Assembly (NCBI GenBank): GCA_018287875.1 | Contig: JAGVVL010000013.1 | Location: forward strand, 2,108,001 to 2,172,000 | Length of the DNA: 64,000 nucleotides | Direction: 5' to 3' | From: Nigrospora sphaerica | Taxonomy: Eukaryota; Ascomycota; Sordariomycetes; Amphisphaeriales; Apiosporaceae | Part shown: piece by piece, positions 48,214 to 60,400 of the stretch | How positions within the stretch are numbered: position 1 is the stretch's first letter | Layout of the letters: every line of letters begins with the position of its first letter | Translations under genes and position numbers: made by a program | Notes under the pieces: model-generated | Databases searched by the model: none | What the model was told of the DNA's origin: nothing | What the model saw: the letters and a program-made list of their open reading frames with translations, nothing else

Positions 48214-48276
48214 CTGCTGGGCCTGCTAGGCCTGCTAGGCCTGCTAGGCCTGCTGGGCTTGCTGGGCCTGCTGGGC
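48214..48276. repeat. 9-nt minisatellite, 7 units
   Basis: Seven tandem copies of CTGCTRGGC (one starts with T) form a 63-nt block. In the three frames it reads LLG or PSR-type repeats, which explains the low-complexity frames seen across it on both strands. It lies about 130 nt beyond the stop codon of the adjacent minus-strand hypothetical gene. Confidence 0.92.
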
Positions 48277-48405
48277 ATCGGCCGTTGCAGCCGCATTCCC
48301 CCAGCAAAAGGGACCCCCTCTTCCCCTCCGAGACCGACTGATTGGCGATCATGCCCCAACCGCTGCAGCAGCCCTGGACAAGATCGGCCGGACCCTTGCA
48401 CACGC

Positions 48406-48864
48406 TTACGGGCCCGTCGTGTTGTCCCAATACCGCCTCCGCGCGGCAACGGCGACTTTGTTGCCCTCGAAACGGTGCTGAAAGAAGTTGAAGACGGCGA
48501 ATTCGTCGCGCGACATGACGTACGAGTCAGGCTGGGCCTGCACGCGGGCCCAGATCTGGCCCAGGGCGCCCTCGAGTATGCTGCTCACGACGGGATCCTT
48601 GGCGCCGTCGGGGCTCTCCCGCGCGATCTCCAGGGCCTGCGCCACCTCGTTGGTTTCGGCCGTGGCGGGCGGGCTCGCGGGGAGGGATTGGCCATGATGT
48701 TGCGGCTGGTGGTGGTGCGCCGGCTGCTGTGCGTCCTGGTAGTGCGAGGTCATGTTGACGAGCTGGAGTATGGACGAGGGCTCAGACGGCGGCGTGGGCA
48801 TCCGGTAGTTCACGTAGTAGGCGTGCGGGTGCGAGTCTTGGGGGTTGACGAGCAACATGGTCAT
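48406..48864 (-). CDS. Small hypothetical protein, single exon, about 152 residues
   Basis: I do not recognise a named family. From the ATG at 48864 (or ATG 48858 two codons later) the frame starts MTMLLVNPQDSHPHAYYVNY, then RMPTPPSEPSS and a His/Gln/Pro-rich linker. It ends in an ordered, mixed-charge segment that looks like real protein: ILEGALGQIWARVQAQPD, SYVMSRDEFAVFNFFQHRF and KVAVAARRRYWDN. Only the first and last parts look structured. The frame is open upstream to 49146 but begins there with TTG, so I do not extend it. The region 48960-49260 has no CAT on the plus strand, which fits a leader. One short upstream ORF starts at 48959. No neighbour gives a clue to function. Confidence 0.65.
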   Translation of the reverse strand: MTMLLVNPQDSHPHAYYVNYRMPTPPSEPSSILQLVNMTSHYQDAQQPAHHHQPQHHGQSLPASPPATAETNEVAQALEIARESPDGAKDPVVSSILEGALGQIWARVQAQPDSYVMSRDEFAVFNFFQHRFEGNKVAVAARRRYWDNTTGP

Positions 48865-51800
48865 TGGGAATGTGGCGGTAGGACGGGGTGGTGTAATATA
48901 TGGGCGGTTTCCTATTATGGATGCCTTGGTGATACCAGGAGGCGAAGGCAAACGGGCATGCGGAGAAGAAGGTGGCTGCGGTGACAAGGTATCCTCCAGC
49001 AGATCCTGGCACAGAGATTTCGGGGGAGCGGCGAGAGTTGATCGAGGTGTCCCAAGGGCAAGACGGACAGGCTGAAGGGTTGGTTGCACAGTGTACCGGA
49101 CTCCTTCTCTATAAGTCTGGGGTAAGGTGGTGGTAGTGGGTGGCAACGCAAGCGAGTGGACGTTTTTGATGCTTGGAGGGGTTGGACGACGAGAAGACGG
49201 ATTCGACGGGTGGGATCACCAGTGCCTTTAATAGATGCAAGGTATGCAAACGAGGAATGCCATCGGACGCCAAGGGCAGGGGCGGAAGCTGGTCCCGAAT
49301 CTCCTTTGACTCTACCTCTGCCTTTGCTAGTTGTCGGCAGGCCTATTCCTTTCCCACCGGGCCTGACATTGAGCGTGGATGGTTGACGGGCGGGGAGGGG
49401 ATGGTGGAATTGGCATACAAAAGTACCGGCCCCGTACACACCCCTCGCTCGACTGACGGTTACAGGGCACGCACACACGTACATGTCAGTTGGCGGATGG
49501 GAAGGGGGATACCTGCAGCCAGTAGTTACCAGTACCACGACTACAACGTAGGTCCGTCCAGCCCCGGCTCCCTGTCTCACACACTCTCTCTCGCTCGCCA
49601 TCACGCACGCACGCACAGTTCCTGCCGCTAGCCTGCAAGGGGGGGGGTGGGAGGGGGCGTGTACTTGGGAATACATGGCTCCTGGCAATTCGCATCACGC
49701 CCCGAGCGACGTGCTATTTTCTGCGTCTTTCGCAGTTCCGCATTTTGATCAGCTCCAAAGTCTTTATTGTGGTCCCGGGAAGCGCGTGAGGGCGTGCAAG
49801 TCAGTCAAGGGTCGATTAGACTCACGGAGCTCTTACCTGATTCGTACAGCGCCCAAAGTATGTATGCGGCCCAGACGGATAGACGAGCCCCCACTCATAT
49901 CCAGGGCCCCGGTCGCGTACGTACCCTGTCCGTCCGTAGGAACGGAATGGCTGTTTGTAGGTACGATGGCCAGTTTGCAACGCCCTGGACCGGCCAGGGC
50001 TGCCCGCCCCGCGCCCGCCATGGGCAGCGGCCATGTACTACGTATGGAGGGAGGTACGTAGTACATCTGGTCGTACAAGAAATATAGCGGTTGCACTACG
50101 GGTGCTACTAAACAGATGGACAGGACGAGGATCACAGCATCATCCCTCTTTACATTGTAGGTTCCATGGACCAGGCCGGTACCTGGATACGCGCCTGCGG
50201 CCACGCGGACAGGGATGCCAGCCCAGACCGGAACCCCATTGTCCATCAGCCATGCCGGGAGGCGCGCGCGGGATGGGATGCGACGACTTGTACGCCTGGC
50301 TGGCTATACCGAGTACACGTCCAGCAACATCATGGACGTACGGGAGACAGGCGTGCCCAAAGCACCCACGCCCTCGCGCGTGGGACGTGATAAGGTCAAA
50401 CGTCTTGTTGGTCGGGCAAAGGGTCCGTTCATCCACATTTTGATTTACCTCCGGTCACCCGCATCTGAGAATAGAATCGAAACAGCCACAAGTGACTTGA
50501 CCCGTCGTGACCTCGAGGGAGTTGTTGTACACGCCTACTTCCTAAACTTACATGCTTCTGTACATCCCACCCCACCCCGTCCCAGTCATGCATGCGTGCA
50601 AAGCCTGATCGAACTTGTAATGAGGTCATCCGTGCTAGAAGGGGAGGGTGAGGGGGTAAGGACGGAAGAAAGGGACCAGCAACCTGCCAGCATACCTACA
50701 CGTACCTATCGTATCTACCTACCTTATGGTGTTGTACTAGCTAGTGCCATAGTTTGCGAGTGCGACGACCATGATGGCAACACGCTACAGCTGAAGCTGA
50801 AAACAAAACAAGAAAAAGGAACTCTCCCGCAACCCATCTAGACTTACTCCGACGCGGCCTAAAGGGCCTCCACACCCCGTGGCATAATCCCAAAAGCATC
50901 AGTCGTACCCTACCCGTCTTTGCTTGTACTTCTGAAGGAGTGTGGGTGGGCATAGCCAAACCTGCACTACCCAAAATACATACGTGTGCCTCGTGTGCAT
51001 AATGGTAGCGCATCCCCGGGGCGTCGGAGGCGAGAGTAGGAGAGAGAGTGTGTGTGTGAGTGGGAGAAAGGAGAGGTACTCGACAGTGGGGAAAGTAAGA
51101 GCGAGGTAGGTGTTACATCAACTTCTCAACTCTCTCCCGCTTCCTGGCGTACAACACATACGCGCCTATCTTCACAATAGATACATCCATAAACCGCCCG
51201 AGCTCCCGAAGGGGTCGCGTGCCGCCAGCGACGCATGCCAGGCGACTTGACTTTATTTCTTCTTCCCGCACAACACCTGCCTCGCGCACCCGTGGTTCAC
51301 GCCCGTCGCGCTGATGCCATCTCTTGCGGCTACCACTGCCACTGCCGCCGACACGACGGTTGATGATCACGATGCCCGCTTGTGTTCCTCCACTTTTGAT
51401 CCTGCACCCGACCGCCCCCGATCTAAGAGACAGACAGGTATCATCTCTTGCTTGCAAGCGGCGGCTAACCGAGAGTTTGGGTCAGAGTTTTACTAGTCAG
51501 CCAAAATGACTAATCCCTGGGGGCTGGGCGCTCCTAACAGTACACGAAACCTTTTTCCCGGTTTCCAAAACGAATTCCCCCCTCCATCGAGCGGTGTTTT
51601 TGTCTCTCCTCTTTTGTCGCTCTCGCGCACCCGCGTGGATGACGCTCGCCTAGGGGGTTTTCACAACTATAGGGTATCGTCTCGGGGCCGGCGCCGTCTC
51701 CTGAGCTTCCCAGGGCGACTGGTGTCCCAAAGCTATGGGTACGAATGGCCCACGCCTACTAAACTCGCTGGCGGCTTATTATACCCACCCGTCCTTCCCT

Positions 51801-54800
51801 CCTGGGCGTGAGCAGATGGCAGTTTTTTTTTTCTCTTTTTTTTTTTCTCTCAGTTTGCCTTTGGGATTCTTGACAACATGATGCGAGTCAGGTCAAGGTT
51901 CGCCTTCCGTTGTTTGAATCCGTTCACCGCCGCGGAAGCCCTGCGCCCCCCTGCCCGGGTCTTCTCGGGCCTGTCCTCCCCCTTCGCGTCCCCCGCGCCC
52001 GTCGGCTTCCACTGTCATCATGCTACCCTTTGCCGATCACGAGGTCATGAAGCCCCGTTGTCATTCCGCCCTCCGAGTCGTGCTGGAACGGCCCGGTGGG
52101 GGTGGTGTCAAAAAACAGACCCTACATATTTATTAACTACCTAGAGGGTATTAGCCCTCACGGGTGATTACGAAGGCACACCCTCTGGTATCCAAGGGCA
52201 CCCAGGATAGGGATCGTAGATCATCACACGTTGAGGGGGGGGGCTATCGCCGCCGTCCATCTTCTTCCACCTCACCTTCTGGCAGAGTCTGCTTACCTAC
52301 TCCATACATTGTCGTCATCGCCGTCATGATCATCCATATCTGTTGCATCGGAGGCCGAGTCTATTTTTTCCTATGGGGGTGGGGGGCTCTCGTGTTGGAC
52401 CATCTCGGGGCTTCCTGCGCCCTCCTCGTTTTGCTTGTCCGCAGGGTCCCGCCTGCCCATTCATCGGCAAGAAAGCCGAGGCCGAGTTGATTTGCTGTTA
52501 CGACCAATAACGCAGACCACAGGCGCATCGATGTCCACGCGGCGATTTAAGGTTTGCTCAGGGTAATGGATACACATTGGCTGGCGTCCATGACAGCGTC
52601 TCAGCTTCAGGCTCGGCCGGCGTTCTTAGGCGGGGGATTGGCCGTCCCCCTGGTCGAGCCGTCGCCGCAGAGGCGCCATGGTATATAGAAGGGAAGCCAA
52701 GTAAAGTAGCTGCCTTCCCACGCCCGTATTAGACTCTGGTAACCAGGTACCTACTTAGGTAGAGAGGGGCGCTTGCCGGTAAGGGGCAGGCCGCTGAGCG
52801 CGTCGTTCGACGGCCTCGGTACCGCTTCGAGTCCGCTGGACTCTTGCGTGATGAAGTGGTACCACCGCCATGGCCGTCTCGGCGAGGTCACTGAGCGGCG
52901 TATATAAAAGTTAACTTTGGCCTTCACGGCCAGGCCGTTTTGGGAAAGCGTTGCGAACATTAAGGTCTGTATCCAGTCTGCGATGGGTGCATCTTGCAAG
53001 CAACATGGGAGGAGCCAGCGCATCCCGTCGACCTTGTTGCCTACTTCTCTCGCGTGCTTCGCGAGGCCAGCTTGCTGTTGTACCTCGGGGCGGCGTGCAT
53101 GGTTGGGGGCCAGCAGACGGCGTATACTTGAATTTTACAACTGGACGCCGGGGGGGGGGGGGGCGACATACTCCAACTTCCAAGCCTGGTAGCCCGGGTA
53201 TACCATACTGACGCAAACATAAGTGCGTAGTTGTGCGCTGTATACCTTATATGGCCGTGCCGCTGCACCCAGGCCAGGCCGCCCGCCTGATTTCAGTTTG
53301 CCTGTCTGGAAACCTAGGCCAGCAAGGCCACCCGTGGCAGGCGGTGACATGGGTGAGGCGTTGCGGAAGCACACAAAGTGGCAGAGGGAGGGATCCTGCG
53401 CCTGGGCCGGCGTTGCGATAGAAGCGCTAGAAGCCTTCTTTCTAGTCATGTTTCCTGCAAGCTCCTGCTAGGTCCAGGGTGAGTCAATTACGATCTGAAG
53501 TCGTGCCGGGATAGCCCGTGCAGGCCTTGTCAGCGCCTTCTCGCGCAGGCCTTCTTTGGGCAGTTGGCCTGCCACTGCCGGCCGCGCGAGAAAGCGAAAG
53601 CAGCTGGGGTGGCGACCGTCGCCGCACGTATATGTACACACGAGTATGGGACCCCGTGGATGGATACCTAACACACATAACGTCGTTAGGCGGGACCTGA
53701 CGACCCGGGGGGGGGAGTATGTGAGGGTGACGGACGGAGATGCAGCCACCCGCTGGCTGACTGTCACGGGCCTGCCTCATGGCACGGAGCAGGAGGGCCA
53801 TGGAGCGGCTGGATCATGGCAGGGCGAGGCTGTCGAGCTGGCCCGCCGGAAGACAAGTGCCTAGCCTGCGCTGGGCCGGGCGATCGTGGACCGAGGCCAT
53901 CCTGGACTTTTGCTGGCGGCCCATTTGGCGTGTGGCAGGCCGGCAGGAAACACGTCCGTGGGACGACCGGGGGTGGGCGGCCGGTCCGTCGCAGCGACGC
54001 CCCCTCCTCCATGGAAGCCAGCGGCGCGGCGGAGGCCCGGAGACAAAAAGGCGACCTGGAGCAGCTCGGGACGTACTGGATGTCTAGGCACGGTGAGGAC
54101 GTCGCCCGACACCGACACCGACACAGAGACGCAGCAAATGCACGTAGCCGCACACGGTAGGTGGTAGCGCCCCCGGGTACGGACGGCATTGGGTGCTGCT
54201 GCTAGGCTGTGTCCACAGTGCAATTATCCTACGAACCAGTGATCGGGTTGTTCGTAGTCCCGAAGGCCAGCAACCCGCCCCCCAAGCGGCCCGGCGTGCT
54301 GACAGTGGACGACCGGAGAGGCCCAGCAACCCGAGCGAACCCGAGCGAAACGATATAGAGTTTGCCATGGCCACGGCTGTGCAGCAGGCGAAGCCTCCCC
54401 CCTCACAGGTCCTGATGACATGGACGCGTGCCAAGCTAGGCTGCCAGTCTCCGGGTACCGTTAGGCCTGGGCGGCGGGTCGCCGGTGCCGACGTCGAAAC
54501 AAGACGGGCTATGGCAAATTGCTGCCAGGCGAGCCAGGGCCAGCGGGACGCCGATAATAAGGCTTGGTCAGCCCGCTAGGGGGAGTAGGACGGACTTAAG
54601 CACCACACACTGGGCGCCCATTGCCCCCAGGCAGGGCCTCCTCTTCGTATTAGCAACCCATCCCAGGGATGCCACCGAGGTTTGTTAGCATGCGCCGTAG
54701 ATCCGTCCTTCCGCATCCCGATGCCATTTCCGTGCCAGGGAGGCGGGGCCTACGATGTACGTGCGTGCAACACCCGCAGTTCTGGCTGGGCCCCATGTTT

Positions 54801-56630
54801 ATCTCCGGTGAAACATCTGCATTCGGGCGCAGACCAGGCTGGGGGTGGAGGCCCCTCCCGGCGCCGGGCCTGGGGACGGGAGGGCGACTAGGGCACCATT
54901 CTCCTGTTCAGGAAAGTAGCCCGATGCTGCTCCGAGCCGCCTAACGTCCGCCGTATGAACAGGTATGAACCCGAAACTTTCTAATCAGCAGGCCGCTGAA
55001 GGGGTTTGCTCCGGCCGGCAGTATGGGTCCTCACACCCATGAATGCTAAGTCCGAATATTCGCCCACCTGAAGAGTGTTTTGATGTACGAAGAGGTGTGT
55101 GTGCACGGGCTGGCACCATATTCGGATGGGGCGAGATCAGTTAGGGTACGTTCGCCTCTATTTCCCCCCTTCTCCCTCCTCGCCCCCGTCCTGCTACCCG
55201 CCGTGTATGTGGTGGGATATGCACCGTCCGTCCATCGGCCCATGGCTAGTGTCCCCCCAAACAAGGGGTGTTTCTTACCTATTTGCATATACTGTACGTC
55301 CGGTGCGCGCAGCTGCTGCCTCTTCCATGTCTCCGGGTCCACGAGAACCCGTGAGTAAGGCAGGCCTGGTCTGGGACTAGTTTGGGTACCTGATTTGGCC
55401 ATCCGCATTAGGTTCACGTCCGCATCCGCAAAACGCCTTGTCTCCTTGTTCCGCACCGCCAAGTGCCACAGATGGATGAAGCATCTTATTTGGCGAGCAC
55501 GCCTACGCTTGGGATCGCGCCGCTAGTCCCTCGAAGGCGCCCCCCCCAATCAGGGCCGTGCCCTCATCTTGACTCTGTCTGCATCCCCCGAGATCGCCCC
55601 TCGACCGCATCATCGGCACACTTCATCTGCGCGACCGCGGCCAGCTGAGACGCGCCCACGAGGCCCGCCGACTGCCCATTCGACTAGGCAGAGCCACCCC
55701 CGCGCCGAGGAGCCAGGCAGCGTACCGCAGCGGGCGCGCACCGTCGTGATATGAGACTCGAGGAGGCGGCCATATGGTGGACGATGTTTGAAGCGCAACC
55801 CTTCCCCCGCGTGTGCCTGCCATGGCGCGGGGGCTTTCGTTGGGATTGGCTCCGTCTGCTGGGCTGGGAAGAGATCCATAATAAAACGAGCCCTTGGAGG
55901 ATGGACGGATTGGATGGTTGTTGGATGTATGGATCTGCACAGGGGCCCTTTTCCCCCCGGTTTCCGCCCAGCCTGCGACCCAACCCGCCCACCCGCTCTC
56001 ATGCGTGCGCCCTTTTGGGGGCCGGCAGGCGCGCACATACACACGTGCACACAGACGCACGCCTACACACACACATATGGTCTGGCTCGGCTCAACATGT
56101 ATAGCGGCTTCGACAGGCTAAAAGTAGCCATCAAAAAAGGCAAGTCGGTCCACGCAGCGCGTATCCATTCCAAGCGCCGCCTGCCTACATCGATAGCCCG
56201 CGAGCAGAGCCGTCGCCGCCGACCTTCGGCTCCGACGATGGGCTGCGGTGAGCCAGACTGCCAGACACCCGAGACACCCAGACTACCCCCCCCGTTTGTG
56301 AACCAGTACGGGTCGCGAATTGACTCGAGTCCGCCGGCCCCTGCCTTGGCCCGATGTTGGCTGGGCCCGGCCTAGCGGACGCATGGCACACGTAGTGGAT
56401 TAGCCTATTACAACTGTTCATACAAGCAGAGAGCGTCCTTTCTATCTAGCGGCGCAACGCACGCACGCCATCGTACACAACCCCCCCTCTTCCTGCCGCC
56501 GCTCCCTAGGCCCTAAGGGCGAGGGCGCTTTCGCTATATCCAGGCCGGAATCCCATTAGCCCCGTCATGATGGGGGGCCCCCTGTCGTCGCAGGCAGCTC
56601 GCGAAGCACGACCAATGGCGTACATGTGGC
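48865..56630. other. 7.8-kb gene-free region
   Basis: The left 300-400 nt is probably the leader of the small hypothetical gene. Beyond it the longest frame (50215-50841, +, 208 codons) has no recognisable feature. A T/C-rich tract at 51822-51852 resembles a strong splice acceptor or promoter pyrimidine tract, but no gene could be attached to it. A poly(G) run is at 53150-53163 and a TACCTA-rich patch at about 50694-50724. Confidence 0.45.
53150..53163. repeat. Poly(G) run, 14 nt
   Basis: Fourteen consecutive G on the plus strand in gene-free DNA. Confidence 0.95.
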
Positions 56631-57491
56631 CTACTTGCCAGCGCTCTTCTTACTTTTCCGCTTGCCAATATCCCAGCCCCACGACCGGAGCTTTTTGACG
56701 ACCTTGGGCGTGATGGCGGCTGTCAGCGGAACCCGCACGAAGATGAAGGTCTTGTGGATGGCGTAGGCAAGTGCCAGCTGCGTGCCCAAACCTACAACGG
56801 AGCCTAGGTCAGCACGCTTCTGGTGCACAGACGGGTTAGCCGGCCGTGACTTACTCGCTTCGGCCTTGTGACGTGCTGAGGCTTCCTCGACGCCCCAGCC
56901 CGCCATCTCAACGTGTTCGCTGATCTCGTCGTTGCCCAAGTTCTCTCGCTCGGCCTGCTTCAGGGCGTTGCGGTAGTTGTGCCACCACTCCTGAGCGCCC
57001 GCCGGTATTAACTTCTGGGCGTGGGAGACGACCCAGTGTTCGAGCTCGCCTGTGGTGCGTGTGAGCGTGGTTCATCCAGAGCACGAGTAGCGCCGAAGCC
57101 ACGCACCGATCTTATCCGTTCCCACAATCCGGACCAGCAGGAAGCAGAAGGGGAAGTCGAGGACGCTGAGGCCCAGGTATACACCCACTGCGGACCAGCC
57201 GTACTCTCTCGATAGCTTCTTCAGCCGGGCGCTTAGGCCCGTCGGCTCCTTGGCGCTGCTGCCATTCTGGTTCGAAGCCCGTTTCTGCGCGCTTTGGTGG
57301 AAATCCCGTCGGGCGGAACGCAGCAGCGACTGCCTGGAATTGGCCAGCTGGTTGGCCAGGTTCGGTCGCGTAGGCAGGGCGGAACGACATGTCGTCGGGA
57401 CGGCTTTGGCTGCATGCCACGGGGTCTGCAGGCCAGCCCCCGTCGGCCCACCGAGGCGGCCGAGGTAACGGCCCAGGCTACGTCGTAACAT
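56631..57491 (-). CDS. Mitochondrial DUF1279 / FAM210-type membrane protein, 3 exons
   Basis: DUF1279 proteins (human FAM210A/B, yeast Nat2 region) are mitochondrial membrane proteins. Exons are 57491-57107, 57049-56855 and 56791-56631; both junctions restore the frame and the protein is 246 residues. The first 70 residues are rich in Arg, Ser and Ala with few acids (MLRRSLGRYLGRLGG, then SARRDFHQSAQKRA), a mitochondrial presequence. The domain starts at SARLKKLSREYGWSAVGVYLGLS, with the hydrophobic helix VLDFPFCFLLVRIVGTDKIG. The middle exon is polar and charged (EHWVVSHAQKLIPAGAQEWWHNYR). The last exon carries the second hydrophobic helix LGTQLALAYAIHKTFIFVRVPLTAAITP and a basic tail (KRKSKKSAGK). 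The ATG at 57491 is the first in frame; an in-frame extension upstream starts only with GTG. Confidence 0.88.
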
Positions 57492-60400
57492 GTCGGGCCT
57501 GTATTTCACTCACTTCCTTTCCGGAAAAACTCGTGCGATGCGCTGGGAGGGGTCGGGTCGCATAGACGTCCAGATCGACACCAAGCAGGCAAGCGTGAGC
57601 GTGGGCGCGGGCGTAAGCGTGGCTAGGTCCGACGAGGCCGGGGACACAGAGCAGTCGGTTCGGGGACCGAAGAAGCAGGGTTTCGGATTGGACGTGTCGC
57701 GGAGCGCAGGATGCTCTCGGGCTCGGATGTCGGGGTACCTGGCTTGCCTGTCGCGGGGCTAGGATTCCATTGCAGTCAGCTTCCCAAGGTCATTCTTACG
57801 TGTACGTGGGATGCGCGCGCGTGCGAGAGGCTACGGCAAAATTTTGATACGGCTCCCAGGCGAAGCTCGGGTGGAGCTCAGCTGGGATGGATTATTTGTG
57901 ATACCTCCGGCAACCTCTAGCGGGTGGTAGTTGAATGGATCGCCGGTCCCGCCATTACGAATCCCTCCGACCGCGGGGCATCAGCCACAGCCGTGACAGG
58001 GAAGCCTTCCAACACTCGAGGTTACGCAGGTATGTAAGTATGTATGTATCAATAGGGTTGACCTCCAGTAGCTTTCAACCTTACACTCTCCATGGCTCGG
58101 CATTTCCAAGGGATGTCCCCATGACTGACCTCACTGTCCCATCACCAGCACCCATCATCATCATGATCGTTCCCCTCGTTTGTCACCCGAGGCCCAGCGA
58201 AGAAGTGGCTCACCACTTAGCTTAGACCTCTCGCCCATGGAGAATTAACTGCTAGCGGGGGATTCGCTTGTTATTCGCACGGCCTCGTCGAGGCAGACAC
58301 CGGATGCTACGGCTTCGTCGTACGACCAACAAGCAACGAAAGTTCACGGCGACGCAGCAAATCGCAGTTCTTTCTTTCCTTGGAAGTATCCAGGCGTCGT
58401 CAGTTGACATGCGCCCCACGTGGAACCTGCATTCCCCGTCTGCCGCCTCAACTTCGTCCGAATGCCTTCCTTGTGTCTATCCGTTCCCCGTCTACAGCGG
58501 GCCCCGGCCTGTTTCGCGCTGACGATCAGCCCGTCATGACGAAGGGCCTTCCCTCATAATTGCCAGAATGAGCAGCGTCCCCCCCCTTAGCCCGCGCGAC
58601 ACAAAGTCGGCCCCCGTTAGCCCCATCATGCCCACCGGGCTAAGCGCGATAAACTGTAAGCGCTTGTACGTGTATGGAGCCGTTCTGGACAACTAGTTGC
58701 ACATCCTATTTCGCACTATTGTCACAACTACTGGCACGCCAGCCCCCAGCTGGGGCACCCTACCAGCCAACCAGTGGCGCGCAAATTCGTCGGGGGTGAG
58801 GGGATGCCTCTCCCACCGTCCTTGATTGGACCTTCTAGCCTGCTTCTAGAAGCTTGACTCGTCTGGACACGACCGCCGGCGGCAGTCTGGTCTCTTCCCG
58901 GGCGTCCGAGTCAGTCGCTGCTGGCGTCTGGATGAGCCCAAACGGCGTCACGCAGTCCGCGGGGCGCTCGCAACATGCTTTGCCGGTCGTCCGGTAGGGA
59001 AATGACATGTTGGGCCGGCGCAAAATAGGTACCATCCGGTGCGAGACTTTGGGCTCCGTTGCGTGGGGGGGATGGACTGGGCTAAGTGTCTATCGCCCCC
59101 TTGCCATGGCACCGTCTCGTCCTACCGGGCCTCTCAAGTCTGCGTTCCTCTGCCCACCCGAGGCATTCTGGTGTCTTCCTCTCAGCCTCTTTCGAGCCTG
59201 CCGGCTGACGGCCTAGTCCCCATCAGGGCCCGCTGCTCGCGGCCAGGGATACATCGGCATCTCGCCATTGCACACAATGTCCCAGAAAGTGGCCGGCACC
59301 GAGTCAGGGCCTGCTAGTTGCCCGGAGCACATGGCATACGCATGACACTATGACGAGCTCAGCATGGAGGCTGGTGGAGAAAGGAAGGGTTTCGCAGTGG
59401 CAAGGCATGCTATGGTGGAATTTAAACTTCTTCCAGAAGGCTTCTAGAGCCAGGAGAAGATCCATCACCGGGGGCCGCAGGCGAGGGTCCGGTGACATAG
59501 GCTCGGTCTTCGGGCTCTACTCAGCCCTCGGAGTACCTGGCTGTACATGCCAGCTCTGGCCGCGAGACTATGGATCTGTATCGGCCGCCCCTATCCCCTG
59601 GACGGCACTTGAAGAAACTAGGTGGTCCCCATCGAAACCTTGAATATTCCGCCCCTACGCGACGGCCGAACTCTGGTGTGTCGTCGGGGACATAGCAGCA
59701 ATTTTCGCCTACTATTCTAACCTTTGGCTAGCAGCGTCAACAAATCGACAGAGTGAGACGTTTTGTTCAGGAAGCCTCCCCGATGCATGACTGGTGCGAG
59801 AAAGGGGCAGGGGCAAACGAGTCAAAGGACCCCTTTCAGGCCGGGACCGCCAACTGTGACTCTGAGGTTCTCGTGGCAGGCGATTCTCGGGGACGACGAC
59901 GATATCAACAAGACCGGTAGCCGGATTCCACCAAGCGGAAAGCAATACCGGCTGCCTTTCGCAGGCGACGGGGAGATGACGGTTGCTCGATGGCGGTGCC
60001 AAGTAGCACTATCGAAACCCAATTCATGCGTCGACCATCCGGCGTTGCAAGTACCACCTGCTTCTTCCATCAAATCGTTGTGGCCCCCCCGGAGTCTTCC
60101 TGGCAGTTCCCCTTGGGGCGCTAGGAGAGAGATCGGGCTGCCCGTGATGGTCTTGTGCTCGCCGATGAAAAAGGTATGGCAGATGAAGGCAGGACCGGGG
60201 CCGTGGGAGGGGGAAAGTACCATGATGGCATCAATGCGACTATCAACTGGCTCAACTCTCTGCCTAACGGGGCAGGGCAGCCAAGTCAAAACAAGCTCTG
60301 AACGGTGCTCTCAACATGCCAGTTGCCCATTGAGTTTTTCCCCGTGTATCGCTGTCGCCCCCTTTTTGGCGCGTATACCCCTTCTCCCTGGGCAACCCGA

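Larger units (their letters stand above)
40079..48405. other. 8.3-kb gene-free region with repeats and hairpins
   Basis: No supported gene was found. Frames are short or low complexity, and start codons on the two strands are mixed with no long depleted tract in the part I scanned line by line (40.1-42.1 kb). The region contains a GC-rich hairpin (43701-43728), a poly(G) run (43478-43492), a GGGAT-rich patch (about 43548-43571), an alternating purine-pyrimidine tract (45983-46024) and a 9-nt minisatellite (48214-48276). Confidence 0.5.

Noticed and set aside
47472..48449. 325-codon minus-strand frame across the minisatellite
   Set aside because: It is kept open by the 9-nt repeat and low-complexity Pro/His tracts, and it overlaps the end of a better supported gene in another frame.
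48865..49146. Upstream extension of the small hypothetical protein to 49146
   Set aside because: The apparent start codon is TTG and the added sequence is low complexity; the first ATG of the frame is at 48864.
50215..50841. 208-codon plus-strand frame in the gene desert
   Set aside because: No recognisable segment, no introns or leader asymmetry; the length is compatible with chance in 7.8 kb of GC-rich DNA.
51878..52144. ORF following a long T/C tract that resembles a splice acceptor
   Set aside because: The downstream frame has no recognisable domain and no upstream exon could be linked to it.
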